A stretch of DNA of 43,062 nucleotides from DHVE2 group archaeon (lineage in GTDB: Archaea; Thermoplasmatota; Thermoplasmata; Thermoplasmatales; Aciduliprofundaceae): contig JALWRZ010000013.1 of NCBI GenBank assembly GCA_026993785.1, forward strand, positions 1-43,062, read 5' to 3'. The translations under genes were made by a program, and so were the position numbers. Of this stretch, positions 41,611 through 43,062 are shown piece by piece. Under the pieces are notes generated by a model, which was given only the letters and a program-made list of their open reading frames with translations, was not told the DNA's origin and searched no databases. Position 1 is the stretch's first letter; each line of letters begins with the position of its first letter.

Positions 41611-42591
41611 TTAATCTTTTGGAAATAAGCGGGCATCCACCACAATATGCCATATGTGGGGTGCGTATGATTTTATAACCCTCTTGTAGAGAATACGGGC
41701 CTGAAAGCCATGAGCGGCGGCGTATCTTTTGATATTCTCTTCTGGTTTCCAGTTTCTCTCCTCTGTTGTGAAGGTATCATGGTAGTGTATTACACCGCCC
41801 TCTTCCCTGAGAGCTTCCATGGCCACTGGAAGAAATGGTTCTGTGTGCACATAGCCAAGAAGGACCCTATCAGCCACCTTTTTGGGTGCGACCTCTCTAT
41901 TATCCCCAAGCAGCGGGATTATATTATGAATTTCATTAATTTCTATGTTCTTGAGAAGATAATGATAGGCGATGGGATTTTTCTCGCATGCATAAATCTT
42001 CGCTGCCCCCGCATATTTAGCCAGAGGAAGGGAAAAGTATCCTATGCCTGCAAACATGTCTACCACAATCTCGCCCTTTGCATCTATCCTACTCATTCTT
42101 ATTCTCTCCTCCACATTTCCTGAGGAGAACATGACTTTTGCGAGGTCAAGCATGTACTTTATGCCATTTTCCACGTGCACCGTTTCTGTATCTTTACCGT
42201 ATATAACTTCTATCTTGGGAACCCGAAACTCACCCTCAACCCCGTGATAGATAGCCACAGTTTTTGCTTTCAAAACTTTGGCAAAAGCCTCACCTACTTT
42301 TTTTACATCCTCGTAATGGTAAGGTGGAAGAAGAGCGACCTCTCCAATTTTCTCCCAGTAGTCTGGTATTGGACAGCCTACAAGCTCCCTAATACTCTCA
42401 TAGGGAGATTTTCTCTTTTTTCTTTTAGGGAGATCCATAAAAATCGCACCATCTACTTTTTCCTTTACAGGGAGGTAAAGATACTCGCCATCTATCACTA
42501 TACTCCATCGTGAATCCAGAAGCCCTTTTTTAACAAGTTTTCTGCGAATTGCCTCGGCGTTCTCCTTCTTTACCTTGATTGCATAGGGCAC
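41611..42591 (-). CDS. Trm5/TYW2-family tRNA enzyme, probably Taw2
   Basis: 326 residues. N-terminal D1-like region, then ELVGCPIPDYWEKIGEVALLPPY as in Trm5-family proteins, and the SAM motif VVDMFAGIGYFSLPLAKYAGAAKIYACEKNPIAYHYLLKN. Trm5 methylases have an NLP motif next; here ADRVLLGYVHTEPFLPVAMEAL and GGVIHYHDTF follow, closer to Taw2, which transfers an aminocarboxypropyl group to make wyosine at position 37 of tRNA-Phe. m1G37 methylation cannot be excluded. A TATA box at 42613-42622 (minus strand) gives it its own leaderless promoter between it and the 23S gene. Confidence 0.82.
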   Translation of the reverse strand: MPYAIKVKKENAEAIRRKLVKKGLLDSRWSIVIDGEYLYLPVKEKVDGAIFMDLPKRKKRKSPYESIRELVGCPIPDYWEKIGEVALLPPYHYEDVKKVGEAFAKVLKAKTVAIYHGVEGEFRVPKIEVIYGKDTETVHVENGIKYMLDLAKVMFSSGNVEERIRMSRIDAKGEIVVDMFAGIGYFSLPLAKYAGAAKIYACEKNPIAYHYLLKNIEINEIHNIIPLLGDNREVAPKKVADRVLLGYVHTEPFLPVAMEALREEGGVIHYHDTFTTEERNWKPEENIKRYAAAHGFQARILYKRVIKSYAPHIWHIVVDARLFPKD

Positions 42592-42654
42592 AATGGAGAA
42601 AATGGAGCTACGGATAAATAATTTTTGAGCTGGCCAGTCACAGACGCTCCTTTA

Positions 42655-43062
42655 GCATGGACCGGAAGGTAGCTTCGGGCGGTTAGTGGCCCACAGGCTG
42701 AACACCTCGCCCGAAGGCTCGGTGCTTACACCCGGGCTCTATCAAACCCGTCTTTTACGGGAGCCCTCAAACGGTGCCTCGTTTCGGGGACCGCTTCGTG
42801 CTTAGATGCTTTCAGCACTTATCGGTACACGGCGTGGCTGCCCGGCAATGCCTTGCCAGACAACCGGTAGACTAGAGGCCGCGGGGCCCCGTTCCTCTCG
42901 TACTAGAGGCCCCTTCCCCTCAGGCACCGAGCACCCCCACGGAAAAGCAACCCTACTGTCTCGCGACGTAGTGAACCCATCTCACGATCCCTTTTAATGG
43001 GCGTACAGCCCCACCCTTGGCAGCTGCTGCACCGCCAGGATAGGGAGAGACGACAACGAAGT
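42655..43062 (-). rRNA. 23S ribosomal RNA, 3' end (partial)
   Basis: The reverse complement contains the sarcin/ricin-loop neighbourhood of domain VI (AGTACGAGAGGAACGGGGCC, at about 42890-42909), then GGCAGCC... and GATAAGTGCTGAAAGCATCT (about 42805-42825), a region conserved in all large rRNAs. The gene continues beyond the right edge. The 3' end is estimated at about 42655-42660, some 22 nt beyond the CTAAC at 42682-42686, by analogy with other 23S genes. The gap to the next gene start is only ~65 bp, too short for 5S rRNA. Confidence 0.95.

Noticed and set aside
42592-42655. 5S rRNA or tRNA behind the 23S gene
   Set aside because: Only about 65 bp are available and they contain the promoter of the Trm5/Taw2 gene.
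1-43062. CRISPR array or complete insertion sequence
   Set aside because: I saw no regularly spaced 25-40 bp direct repeats and no transposase or integrase gene; the only tandem repeats are the tRNA-derived units.

Overview
The window looks like the chromosome of a thermophilic or acidophilic euryarchaeon related to Thermoplasmata, most like the DHVE2/Aciduliprofundum group. This placement is an inference from gene content and signals, not from a search. Evidence for an archaeon: an operon of proteasome alpha, SBDS, exosome Rrp4/Rrp41/Rrp42, ribosomal protein L37Ae and RNA polymerase subunit P; Trm1; a Trm5/Taw2-family tRNA enzyme; MptD-type dihydroneopterin aldolase; and four-subunit 2-oxoacid:ferredoxin oxidoreductases. 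TATA boxes centred about 25-28 bp before the start codon of first genes point to leaderless transcripts, while genes inside operons carry Shine-Dalgarno motifs. A 23S rRNA 3' end with no room for a 5S gene behind it fits the unlinked rRNA genes known in Thermoplasmata.

Layout. 1-4.7 kb: the tail of a probably secreted protein, a membrane-TPR protein, a CBS protein, then Pcm, a MobB-FeS fusion and MoeA (molybdenum/tungsten cofactor). 4.8-9.7 kb: an orphan soluble protein, MFS and MATE transporters, an HD hydrolase and an FKBP with a charged tail. 9.8-11.7 kb: MptD, THEP1 NTPase and Trm1, tightly packed. 11.8-17.3 kb: PorGDAB followed by IorAB, the core of ferredoxin-linked amino-acid and pyruvate fermentation. 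17.4-20.6 kb: a long KamA-like aminomutase behind a structured leader, then an NADP-type isocitrate/homoisocitrate dehydrogenase. 20.6-25.4 kb: M20 hydrolase with a PH-like membrane protein, a BASS/ACR3-type carrier, an apparently damaged MFS gene and small membrane proteins.

25.4-29.1 kb: a divergent unit in which a winged-helix regulator (plus an acetyltransferase) faces a four-gene operon of a bactofilin-like protein, a 2-TM peptide and an ABC exporter, across a cluster of palindromic operator-like sites. 29.05-33.1 kb: the exosome/proteasome operon, including a 43-residue RpoP gene easily missed because of its size. 33.4-38.1 kb: a 2-hydroxyacid dehydrogenase, a LeuC/homoaconitase-type subunit coupled to a hydrogenase maturation protease, and a glycosyltransferase with a flippase-like membrane partner.

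38.1-38.6 kb: a tRNA-Ala(TGC) followed by a ladder of three or four degenerate tandem copies of its own 3' end. Each clear copy is built as two hairpins around a GGCTTA core, with arms that change in sequence but stay complementary. This is the least explained structure in the window. 38.6-42.6 kb: a small orphan, a protein with nuclease-fold-like and PepSY-like parts, a membrane-anchored transglutaminase-like protein coupled to a PrsW-like membrane protein, and a Trm5/Taw2 enzyme. The window ends inside the 23S rRNA gene on the minus strand.
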